Origin: Dunaliella salina
Taxonomy: Eukaryota > Chlorophyta > Chlorophyceae > Chlamydomonadales > Dunaliellaceae
Reading direction: 5' to 3'
Assembly: GCA_002284615.2 (NCBI GenBank)
Contig: MU069696.1
Location: 48,670-74,549 of the forward strand
Length of the DNA: 25,880 nucleotides
The notes under the pieces were generated by a model. It saw nothing but the letters and a program-made list of their open reading frames with translations, was not told where the DNA came from and did not search any database. The position numbers were made by a program, and so were the translations under genes. Positions 1 to 9,100 of this stretch are shown piece by piece (positions within the stretch are counted from its first letter, which is position 1; every line of letters starts with the position of its first letter).

Positions 1-67
<67 letters not shown>
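1..67. repeat. (TG)n microsatellite
   Basis: The window opens inside an uninterrupted TG dinucleotide run of about 66 bases, so its true length is unknown. Shorter AC runs occur near 382-402 and 6067-6086. Reading frames through it (Cys-Val repeats) are not genes. Confidence 0.97.
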
Positions 68-68
<1 letters not shown>

Positions 69-240
69 ACACTCACCCCGCATCCCATGCTGTCTGCCAG
101 TTCCTTAAGCTCGGGTGGACAGCCAAGACTCAACACAGAGGCGTCTGCAAATTGCATAGACGAGGGGTACATGAGTCGTGTACAACATTGGCATGGCTAA
201 AGCCCATGTACCTCCGCATGGAAACTCTTTCTCGTAAGTC

Positions 241-600
241 CGTCGTCTACTGTTAGTTTTCCACCCGTCAATGTCTGTCCCCGTCTGTTTCCCCTGTGTG
301 TTTTTCCCCCGCTGCTTCTCTTTCTTCCTTCCTGTCATGAACGCTAGCAGTGCGTAATACAATCCACGACTCCAGACACACACAGGCGCGCACACACACA
401 CACGCGGTTTATTGTCAAACCAAGCCGCAATTGCGGACTGACCATGATTTCCACCGATTCTCTATCATTTATTATTTTCGAATATAAGCGACAGCATAGG
501 GAGAGGATGACATGATTTTCACCTGTGGATAGAGGATGACATGCTTTTCACCTTTGAAACTATCTACAGTTTGTGATGTAAATATCACAATATGTGGAGG
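241..600. other. No recognisable gene
   Basis: This is unique-looking sequence between the TG microsatellite and the coiled-coil gene. I see no convincing exon. A short direct repeat, GAGGATGACATG followed by similar sequence, occurs near 502-545. Confidence 0.5.
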
Positions 601-739
601 AGGCATGTCTCCGATTGGCCATCTTCCAAGGAGAGTATGGACGAGGCAGCTATGTGGTCCTCTACTGCTGTTTCAACTCCTCTCCAGGGAAGACAGCGTA
701 TGTGCCAGTGTTGAAGCAAGGTGTGCCACCCACACACAG

Positions 740-1206
740 GTGCGACTGGCGCGGCTGCTGGAACAGGCATAGCTGCAGCAGGTACAGGAACAGCAGCAGG
801 TGCAGGTGCAGCTGCGGGCACAGGCGCTGCTGCAGCAGGTACAGGTGCAGCTGCTGCTGGCACGGGGGCAGCAGCAGGCGCAGGTGCAGCTGCAGGCGCA
901 GGAGCAGGGGCGGCTGCAGGCGCAGGAACAGCTGCAGGCACAGGAGCAGCAGCAGGCGCAGGGGCAGCTGCAGGCGCAGGAGCAGCTGCGAGTGCAGGCT
1001 CAGCTGCAGCAGGCACAGGAGCAGCTGCAGGCACAGGAGCAGCTGCAGGCGCAGGCGCAGCAGGCGCAGGTGCAGGCGCAGCAGGCGCAGGTGCAGCAGG
1101 CACAGGAGCAGCTGCAGCAGGTGCAGGTGCAGCAGTTGGGACGAGCGAAGCAGCTGCGCTGGCTGCCACCTCTGCCATCCCTGCGGCACTGGCGACAGCC
1201 AATGCA
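740..1206 (+). CDS. Gln/Ala-rich coiled-coil exon, interrupted by one TAG
   Basis: A candidate acceptor (ACACAG) precedes 740 and a strong donor (CAG|GTAAGG) follows 1206. The frame starting at 740 reads VRLARLLEQA, then a TAG at 770-772, then a long run of QAQEQLQ-type repeats, ending in a non-repetitive LGRAKQLRWLPPL stretch. The repeats look like an extended coiled coil. Because the DNA is built of GCAGGC-like units, the +1 frame is also open, as a Gly/Ala-rich run ending AALAATSAIPAALATANAG, so the coding frame is not settled by openness alone. The stop is one C-to-T step from CAG, which would give LEQAQLQQVQ, so a point mutation, an error or an unseen splice are all possible. The +1 frame is the one that joins in phase to the next exon. 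Function is unknown. Confidence 0.45.
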
Positions 1207-1267
1207 GGTAAGGGTGGGGGTGAAGACAACTCTTTTCTATTTTTGTTTTCTTTTTTTAGGGTTACAG

Positions 1268-1898
1268 GTTTGCTGCGGCTGGCCTGGAAGAGATTAAATG
1301 AAAAAAAAAACCTCATTGTTGCGCACCTCCTCCTTGGCTCAGGAGAGGTTGCTAAGGGGTTTGTGCCCCTCAAGCAGCTGCAAAGCTCTCAACGCCTTGC
1401 TGACACAACATCTGAAGCCCCAGAGGTGCGTCTCACTTGGACACCATCTTCAACCATGTCCACTTCTACCTGCAACCCCAGCTTGAATGTCACCACTTAA
1501 ATGCGGCCTTGCTCAACAAAGTGTCCCCCCCGCATTCATCACACCTTGCAGCGTGGCAAGCGCACGCAAGTAAGGTGGTGGCAGCAGGCTCGCCCCTCTT
1601 CACTGCGCTGAAGAAACTGGAGGCGGCGGGCATCGTGGACCGGGAGGAAGTCAAGGACAAGGCCAAGAGCAAGGGAAAGGACATTATGAAGCAGCAGCTG
1701 GGGAAGCTGAAGGACAAGATGAAGGCCATGAAGGAGAAGAAGAAGGAGGGGGAAGAGGGGGGGGGAGAGGATGGTGGGAAAGGTGGAGATGAAGGCGAGG
1801 GGGCAGGGGGAGGCTCTGGGGGCACAGGCATGACGGAGGAGGAAGAAGCGGCTGCGGCTGTGCAGGCAGCGTACGCTCTGGAGGCACTGCGCAGCGAG
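1268..1898 (+). CDS. Exon(s) with a globular segment and a Lys/Glu/Gly-rich linker
   Basis: After the acceptor TTACAG at 1267, a frame reads GLLRLAWKRLNEKKNLIVAH and continues LLLGSGEVAKGFVPLKQL, which resembles a beta-rich, possibly C2-like domain; that assignment is weak. Near 1424-1437 the reading switches frame to LDTIFNHVHFYLQPQL and runs on as a helical, very Lys-rich segment (KDKMKAMKEKKKEG). It then passes through an acidic Gly-rich stretch to MTEEEEAAAAVQAAYALEAL and a donor GAG|GTGTGG after 1898. The switch could be a tiny intron or a single-base indel. The downstream coiled-coil exon at 2103 joins in phase 0. It is probably the same gene as the exons on either side. Confidence 0.5.
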
Positions 1899-1919
1899 GT
1901 GTGGCAGGACACCCACCTC

Positions 1920-2100
1920 ACCCCTGTGCTGTGCTGTGTATTGCTCCTATCAACTGCGCCTGTGTACTACACCTTTGTGCTGCACCTGTGTTCTGCACCA
2001 GCGCTCTTCACCTTTGTACTGCACCTGTTTTCTGCGCCTATGTTTTCCACCTGTGTACTGCGCCTGTGTTCTGCACCTGTGTTCTTCACCTGTGTGCTGC
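1920..2100 (+). repeat. Intronic minisatellite (TGTGTTCTGCACC units)
   Basis: About a dozen diverged copies of a 12-14 base unit of the form TGTGTTCTGCACC or TGTACTGCACC fill the presumed intron before the exon at 2103. The same unit recurs in the next intron (2290-2392) and resembles a branch/acceptor region (TGTGTACTGCAG), so it may have spread by copying the intron end. Confidence 0.75.
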
Positions 2101-2102
2101 AG

Positions 2103-2140
2103 GGAACAGCACCAGAGGCACAGTTGGCTGCCTTGCAACG
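2103..2140 (+). pseudogene. First, degenerate copy of a triplicated coiled-coil exon
   Basis: After CTGCAG the frame reads GTAPEAQLAALQ, matching the start of the complete exon at 2396 (GAAAEARLAALQ). Similarity is lost soon after and no clear donor is seen. It joins in phase 0 to the exon ending at 1898. Confidence 0.5.
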
Positions 2141-2204
2141 CAGTGTCATATTCTAGGGTGGAGGGTTCAGGGTTCAGTTCTTTTTTCAACATTGTGTATT
2201 GCGG

Positions 2205-2300
2205 GGTGCAGCAGCAGCGGCGCGGCTGGCTGCGTTGCAACAGCAGCTGCTGGTCAAGCGCGCGCTTAGGGAGGCTGCGGCAGAGTGCACGCTGTGTTCT
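2205..2300 (+). pseudogene. Second copy of the triplicated coiled-coil exon, acceptor lost
   Basis: The frame reads GAAAAARLAALQQQLLVKRA and then LREAAAE, clearly a copy of the exon at 2396. The position of its acceptor reads GCGG instead of GCAG, so the splice site appears to be destroyed. Its 3' end runs into TGTGTTCTGC-type intron repeats. Confidence 0.6.
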
Positions 2301-2395
2301 GCACATGGAGGCTGTGTCCTGTGCCGGGAGGCCTGTGTTTTGTACCTGGAGGCTGTGGCAAAGCGCACGCTGTGTTCTGCGCTTGTGTACTGCAG

Positions 2396-2596
2396 GGGGC
2401 AGCCGCAGAGGCGCGACTGGCTGCCTTGCAACACCAGCTGCAGGTCGAGCGTGCGCTTGGGGAGGCTGCGGCGGAGCACACGCTGTCTCTGACGCAGCAG
2501 CTGGAGGCGCAGCAGCGGCAGGGCCAGGCTGCTCAGCTGCAGATTGCGCAGCTGCAGCGCCAGCTGGAGGAGAAGCTGAGCATGACGGATTCACAG
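2396..2596 (+). CDS. Complete coiled-coil exon (67 codons)
   Basis: The exon is bounded by TACTGCAG and CAG|GTGCGG and is open in phase 0 over its whole length. It reads GAAAEARLAALQHQLQVERA, continues LGEAAAEHTLSLTQQLEAQQ and then QLQIAQLQRQLEEKL, a clear heptad pattern typical of a long alpha-helical coiled coil. With the Q-rich exon upstream it probably belongs to one structural or scaffold-like coiled-coil protein whose family I cannot name. No later exon of the gene is recognisable because a CAG minisatellite follows directly. Confidence 0.65.
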
Positions 2597-3007
2597 GTGC
2601 GGAGGAGAAGCAACTGTAGCAGGGTGGATGCATGGGACACACAAGTGCAGAGGAGCGGCAGCAGTAGCAGGGTGAAGACAGGGGACACACGAATGCTGAG
2701 GAGCAGCAGCAGCAGCAGCAGGGTGATTGAAGGGGGACACACAGGTGCAGAGCAGCAGCAACAGCGGCAGCTGCAGCAGCAGCAACAGTAGCAGCAGCAG
2801 CAGCAGCAGGTTGGATGTGGGGGACACCCAGTTGTAGAAGAGTGGCAACAGCAGGGGAACACACAGTTGTAGAGGAGCAGTAACAACAAGGTGGATGCAA
2901 GGGACAAGCGCTGAGGAGCGGCAGCAGCAGCATGGTGTTTGTTGGGGACACGCAGTTGTAGAGGAGCAGCAGCAGCAGGGTGGTTGCAGGGGACACACAA
3001 GTGCTGC

Positions 3008-3056
<49 letters not shown>

Positions 3057-3336
3057 GGTGGATGCAAGGGACACACAAGCGCTGCGGAGCGGCAGCAGCA
3101 GCAGCAGCAGCAGCAGCAGGGTGGATGCAAGGGACACACGAGCGCTGACGAAGGGCGGCAGCAGCAGGGTCGTTGTGGGTCCCCACAACACATTTATAGA
3201 GGAGCAGCGGCAGCATGGTGGTTGCATAGGGACACACAAACATTGAGGAGCAACAGCAAGAGGGTGGTTGAAAGGGACACTCAAGTGCCGAAGAGCGGCA
3301 GCAGTAGCAAGGTGGTTGTGGGGACAAAGTTTTAGA

Positions 3337-3383
<47 letters not shown>

Positions 3384-3425
3384 GTGGTTGAGAGGGACAC
3401 AGTTTTAGAGGAGCGGTAGTGCTAG
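2597..3425 (+). repeat. (CAG)n-rich minisatellite
   Basis: There are roughly 15 units. Each combines a variable GCAGCAGCAG tract (up to about 17 CAG) with a spacer such as GGTGGATGCAAGGGACACAC and then AAGTGCTGCGGAGC. Units are about 45-85 bases long, the length varying with CAG number. Many frames are open on both strands (poly-Ala, Ser, Gln, Leu, Cys), which is an artefact of the repeat. Confidence 0.9.
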
Positions 3426-3508
3426 GATGGTTGCAGAGATGCAAGTCAGTAAATGTTGGCTGTATGAGTTAAGCTTGGGTGCAGAGGCCAAGCAGGTGAG
3501 GGATATTA

Positions 3509-3560
3509 GGTGGAGAACCGCCATGAAGGGATATAAGGTGGAGAATTGCCATGAACTGAC
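3509..3560 (+). repeat. 27-bp direct duplication
   Basis: ATATTAGGTGGAGAACCGCC is followed 27 bases later by the similar ATATAAGGTGGAGAATTGCC, each ending with an ATGAA-like motif. Confidence 0.6.
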
Positions 3561-3563
3561 GAG

Positions 3564-3848
3564 ACTGTGGTGTTGCGATTGTGATCAATGACAAATGGGG
3601 AAAGCCCTGCAGTGCGAAGTGGCAGTCGGAGGGTTGCTGTGGGGTGAAGAGTGAGGATGGTAGGTTTGTGATCAAGTGCTGGTTGGATGAGAAACGGAAT
3701 TGTGAATGCATGGGGAAAAGTAATCTGGAGATGAAATCCAGTGGACAAACAAAGTGGACATACATACATCCCTTGGGCAGCCATTTTGGCAAGCAATGCA
3801 GAGGCCACATGGCATGGAACAAGCTTGTGTGTGCCCCTGACCGCCAGG
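3564..3848 (+). CDS. Possible Cys-rich hypothetical exon
   Basis: A frame open from 3560 reads CGVAIVINDKWGKPCSAKWQ, then SEDGRFVIKCWLDEKRNCEC and TKWTYIHPLGSHFGKQCRGH, ending at a good donor (CAGG|GTAAGC) after 3848. The mix of Trp, Lys, Cys and Glu is more protein-like than the surrounding repeat frames. No family is recognised, the acceptor is uncertain and no partner exon was found. It may be an orphan or relic exon. Confidence 0.3.
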
Positions 3849-4221
3849 GTAAGCCTTCGTGTTACATTTACCACATAGGGCTTTCCTGGCCTGGTTGTGT
3901 AGTACTGAGGTGCACATTAAGGAAAAGAATAGGACATGTGCATTAAGGGAAGATTCCCTTCATAGCAAAGTGAAGGAATTTTTATTATGATGATGCTTGG
4001 CGGCGCTCCCGGCAGACAGCCTGGAAGTAGGCTTGGAAATGCAGCAGGAGCTTGCAGTGTCGCTCCAAGATACGTCCTCCTTGAGACGGTATGATTTGAT
4101 GTGGCAGCTAAACCTTTGTGGATTTTTTGTTTCTCCCTACCATCGACTTTGACTGCATGCTTGGATATAATTTTATTTTTCATAGGTAGCCACAAAGTCG
4201 TCAAGATTGACATTTGGTTGT

Positions 4222-4288
4222 GGGAGAAAGAAAAGAAAGAAAGAAAAGGGCTATGCAATCCTAGTTTGGCCGTGTGCCTTGAGGGAAA
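4222..4288 (-). mobile_element. SINE 3' end, antisense copy
   Basis: Read on the minus strand, it ends ...AAGGCACACGGCC...GGATTGCATAGCCC followed by a TTTCTTTCTTTCTTTTC tract. This matches the 3' tail shared by the sense copies near 13853, 14990 and 15356 (TTAATGCACGCGGCC...GGCTTGCRTAGAC...CTTTCTTT). Confidence 0.5.
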
Positions 4289-4289
4289 G

Positions 4290-4466
4290 TGGCAATAGGC
4301 TTTTGCGTCACAGCCACCACTCGTCGGGGCGCACCTACTTTGGAGGAAGTCTAGGGTTCGATGCACAGGGTTTGGGGTCTCAGTTGGAGCCCTTTGGTAA
4401 GGACCAGTGGGAGGTCCTTATTGCGTGCAGCTGAACAGCAAGCGTAATTCTTTCTTTTTTTCTAAG
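4290..4466 (+). mobile_element. SINE copy, sense, head-to-head with the preceding one
   Basis: It contains a B-box-like GGGTTCGATGC near 4350 and ends GGTCCTTATTGCGTGCAGC...AGCAAGCGTAATTC followed by a CTTTCTTTTTTTCT tract, the same 3' architecture as the other SINE copies. No clear target duplication was found. Confidence 0.45.
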
Positions 4467-4679
4467 CATGAGTCTCCTGCAAAGGGGAGGACTTCTGATA
4501 ATTGCCAGTTAGCTTTACCAAGGCTGGACCTCGACACAACTGCCAGGCAGGCCCGCATAGCGAGCTCAAGACCCACCCCTAAGCCTCGAGCGTGCAGTCC
4601 AAAATCCCAATATGGGTGTTGGGTCCTTCCTTGATCCGCTCTGGCTGAGTCCAGCGAAGGATGCAATGGTTACATTGGT

Positions 4680-5083
4680 TACAATGGGGTAAAAAACCTG
4701 CAGCCATGAAGTCTGGCTCCTCAGCTCTTGAACTAAGTACAAGTAAAGCATGTATACACAATTTTGTCTTCCTACGCAAAAAGACAAAACAAAGAAAAGG
4801 TCGCAATGCAGCATGAGGGTTTATTTAATGGAATGCAGAGACCAGACCCAGCAAGCAAAAAGTAAGAGCAAAGAAGGGGAACAAGGAAGTTTGCAGAAAA
4901 TACGTGCTGTTAAGGTGTTGTAATTACATGGCTGGCTGACGCTGGCGAGGAGGACCAGTTGAGGGGGATTAACTCCTTTACATGCATATAAGATATCAAT
5001 AAAAAGACCAACACTCAAGATCAGAGGCAAGGTTCACACTTCCTCACAGAAATACTGTTCCAACTGATTTAACTTTATAACAG
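4680..5083 (-). mobile_element. Possible LTR of a retrotransposon (antisense)
   Basis: On the minus strand, a purine-rich tract GAGAGGAGGGGGCCGAAC is immediately followed by TGTTATAAAG, as a polypurine tract precedes the TG of a 3' LTR. About 260 bases further on is an AATAAA in a plausible R region. The distal LTR end, a matching second LTR, target duplication and coding domains were not found, so this could be coincidental. Confidence 0.25.
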
Positions 5084-6189
5084 TTCGGCCCCCTCCTCTC
5101 AAGGCTGCGTCCTCGCAGTCAAGCAAAAACTCCAAATGAGAAAATTGAACAGAAATGAGTGAAGTCACGCAGAAAAGAACTATGAACCAGGCAAATGTTT
5201 TTCCTTGTCCTTAGGCAAGCAACAGAAAAAGTCTTCTCAAGGTCATGTCTTCAACCATTAGCATCAGAAAATTCAAACCTGCAAGTTTGCTTCACCTTCT
5301 AAAGAAAGCCAGATTCACACAGTTTTGCAAACCTGTTATAAAGTAGAAGTGGTTGAAGAACAATTTGTGTGAGTTTTTGTCAGCCTCAAGCAAAAGACAC
5401 CACAAAAGAACTGCCACAAATAGCAAATAGCCATCTCACAGCAAAGACAGGAGTGAGATCAGTAATTGGCTCCCTTGTTCCTCTACATCGGCCCCTTGTA
5501 ATTATCGAGCTGTCGCATGTCTCATGCAAGATAATCTGTGCAACGTTTTGCCAAGCCAATCAATCAAGAAATCAATTAATCAATTAATGTGCCTCATGCA
5601 GGATATTGTTCACATGTAGTTTGGTGCCTTCATATTTGGGAAGTTGCTCACAACACCAACAAAGCCAATCTTGCAAACAACCCTGGCCTCCCTTCTATGT
5701 AGCATTGCACCTCCTGCACAATATACCAACGAAGAAAATGGAAGAAGTCCTCCTGAACCAACAATTCATAATGTCTGCCCATTACAAGAGCAACTACATG
5801 CCACTATCACACAGCTTCATCCAAACGCATTTCTGCTCACAAAAACCTGCTTAGGGCAGTTTAAAACTCCACCTTTTCAGCACACTTTCATCCAAATTAC
5901 TGCCAGTTGATTTCCCTCAAGCCAGCATATTCTTATCCAGACAATTGCCAGCCACATTAGTCTCCTCTTGATTTAGCACAATGGCACATAGAAAAGTCGG
6001 ACAAATCAGTCCACCTGATCCAGCGGCCTTGCACAAATTTTTGAGATATGCATAGCCATGGCTTGCGCGCACACACACACACACACTCCAGCATGCAGTT
6101 GCTCCTTCCTTGGCAAGTATGCCCTGCAGTGATGGCAATTACATACATGCTACACTCCCAGGGTTGTCACGAGTCCGCAATACCTGCAG
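5084..6189. other. No recognisable gene upstream of the transposase-like gene
   Basis: The sequence is fairly AT-rich, with an (AC)n run near 6067. Several ATG-initiated frames exist, but none resembles a known N-terminal exon of a KDZ/Plavaka gene, so the 5' end and promoter of that gene are not identified here. Confidence 0.5.
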
Positions 6190-9100
6190 AATCCACCAAG
6201 TTTTTCAACTTTTGAGCAGTACTCCTCTTTCTTGGACAAGGTTTTACTAGAAGAGCTGGGCACCGGGTGGCAGCTCAAATGGGTCACAGTGAAAGCAGGG
6301 GATGTACCTGGCCTGCCTCCAGATTTTTGCTTGAAAGCCCCATTTTTTCACAGAGATATGGTGCAGTGGGTCGAGCAGGAACTTGGCAACTCCAAGTACA
6401 AGCATTTTTTTTGCCTCAGAGCATCAGAGAAATACACTGCCAGTGGGAAAAGGTGAGCTCTGTTTAAGCTTCCATCTTTGGAACATTTGGTCTGACTGCG
6501 AGAGGACAGATGCTTGACTCACTCGTGGCTTTGCCATGTCACATCTAAATTTAACTGGGGCTAGATGAAGCTGTTTCATTGCTCCAGCATGTTACCCTGC
6601 TGGCATGTGATGGTGGGACCACTCTTCGTAGGCTGAGATGTAAATCACCTTCCTGCAAGTGCTCGCAGGTTTTGGCATGATCCTCAAGATGGGGATGCTT
6701 GGCTGGCAGCGCAAGAGCTATTGCAACAGCAGAAGCCTGGTACAGATCCCATTGTGGCTGCTCTGCAGCTGTACTCAGACAAGACGGTGGTGAACAACAA
6801 GAACCGCCAGGTGCACCCTATCAGGTGCGCGCAAGGGCTGGTCATACATGAAGCGTGTACGGCTCGTGCACAGCCTGATTGAGATGAAACTTGCAGCAAG
6901 AGTGTTGCAACTTTTGTGCTCCTATTCATGCTGCAGGGCAACATTGTTGAAGATCATGTTTGGCATGCGGATTTTGAATCTGCGTGATGTTGGTCTCATT
7001 CCAGTGTTGCGGCAGCCTGTTGAATGCTCTGGGGAGGCCTGGTCTGAAGTCTGCTTGTGCATGTTCAACAAGTGCCTTGAGGAGCTGACTGCTGAGCTGA
7101 AAGTGTGCAGCTATGATGGACGACAGATGCGGGACCCAGCTGGGCACTTGAGGGTATGTCTTTGTTGCGCTCAGCCACAAAATTTTGGGGTTGTGGTCTC
7201 CTGCTCTAACATGGGTAATTGTTGTGCAGGACGTGTATACAATGCTTATCAACTATGCTGGTGATGAGCCAGGGTGCAAGGCGCTGACTTGCGTGAAGTC
7301 CTGCCCCTCAATTTATTCGTGTGAGCAGTGCTATGTACCCATTGATTGCCTACATGACCTCACACAAGAATTTCCTACACGGACAGAACACCAGCAGCGG
7401 GTAAGGATTTCTTTGCCATCACATTGTCACAAGGAAAAAAATGCCTCCAGTCAAAGCCACCGCCTGCTAGCCTTTGCCTGCACAAGCTACTGTTTTCCAA
7501 GTGTGGAACCTTGTGTATTATTATGTCATTGGTAATGTTTAAGCTGCTGTTTTGCCATACAATTTCCACCCTCCTAAAAGTCTGGGTCTGTGACCCTCAC
7601 AATACAATGCTTGCTAGGAAAGTCAGAAAGTCAACCCTTTTTTCCTTAATGGCTGCCATTGACTTCAGGAAACGTACCAATCAGTTTTGCAGCCAGCCAC
7701 ATTGACAGGTGTGAGGGATGCTTGCAAAGAGGCGTCTACGCGACCTGTTCCATCAGGTAAGGCAGCTGCACTCCAGGCTTTCAGCTACAATCAAAGCCCA
7801 CTAGCAAGAAGAGTAGGAAGGTGAGCTGTTGCTGTAACTGATGCATCCTTCTCTTCCAGGCCTGTGGGGCTTTAATGGTGGGNTCACGACCACATGCAGC
7901 AGCACGCTTGCTGTTGGATTCGACACGCTGCATGGTTTGGACTCAGGGGTTTTCCCGTACATCATTGAAAAGTCTGAGACCCTTCTGACAGAGAAACATG
8001 GCTCCACACAAGCAAAACACAAGCTGGGATTGATGAATAGGTGAGCTGGCTGTTTGCTGGTGCTAATGGATGACAGGGTTGCCGCAAATGCATGAGCAGC
8101 CCTGACAGGATGCATAGCGTGTAGCAAGCATGTTGGTGGGTGCCTTCTGAGTGCACTTTCATGCTGGCAAAGCAGACAGCAATGAGCAGCATCTCATCAT
8201 ACAAACGCCCATCATTTGTGAGCAATGACCAGTATCTCACTGTAATGACTTTCCCATCACTAATGTCAGGCGAATAAGGATGATGCCGGCTGCTGATGAT
8301 CTCCCACTTCCATACTGCAATGGGCAGGTTTGCACTTTAGCACACACGAGAGGTCGAATTGCAGCTGTTGCATTGACATGTTTACTCAGCAAATTGGATG
8401 CTGTTGTGATAGCACGTAATGTCAGTGCGAGTGGTTCACCATTCTTGTCCTCTCTTTCCTCCAGTACTTTCCAAACTATCCACATGCGCAAGCCAAGGAG
8501 CACCGTGCAATGATGCAAGTGCTGCCCTTGATTGTGAGGGGTGTTGATGAAGATTTGGAGGAGCTTGCTTGCAGGTGAGCACATACTGTGAAAACAGGGG
8601 GCAGATTTTGCTGTTTTCTGTGCACATGTTACGCTATATGTAACAGCTTTCATTAAGAGTTTCAATTCAAATGCTCTCAGGTGGCAAAATTTCTACATGA
8701 AGGTGCAGCGAAAGGGCTGCAGCCCTGAGGTGACTGATGATGATCTTGAAGACATCGACTCACCTTTGCTACACCTTCATGAGAAGTTTGCTGCAACAAT
8801 AGCTCCCTTCATGGCCAGCGATGGGAACACCATTGAGTACCACAAGCTCAACCACATCACCAGTCACATTCGCCGGTATGGTTTGTTGAAGCATGTGAGC
8901 ACCCAGAGCCATGAGTATGCCCATGCCCCCTTAAAGAAAGCAGCAAGGGCCACAAATATGCAGACCACAGGGCATGCTACCAGCTTCCAGCTTGTTCACC
9001 AGGTGCAAGTCCGAGAGCTTGCTCAGATGTACGACACTGTTGACCTGGGAGTGGAGCGAAAGGAGTACAGGTGGGTTGGCGTCGTTCCTAGCAGCTGCAA

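Noticed and set aside
721..1200. Ala/Pro-rich minus-strand frame (APAPAAAPVPAAA) resembling a structural protein
   Set aside because: It is the mirror of the GCAGGC repeat. The plus strand has the splice donor and the in-phase downstream exons.
1950..3284. A 444-codon minus-strand frame rich in Leu, Cys and Ala
   Set aside because: It runs through CAG/CTG minisatellites and the opposite strand of the coiled-coil exons. The composition is purely repeat-driven.
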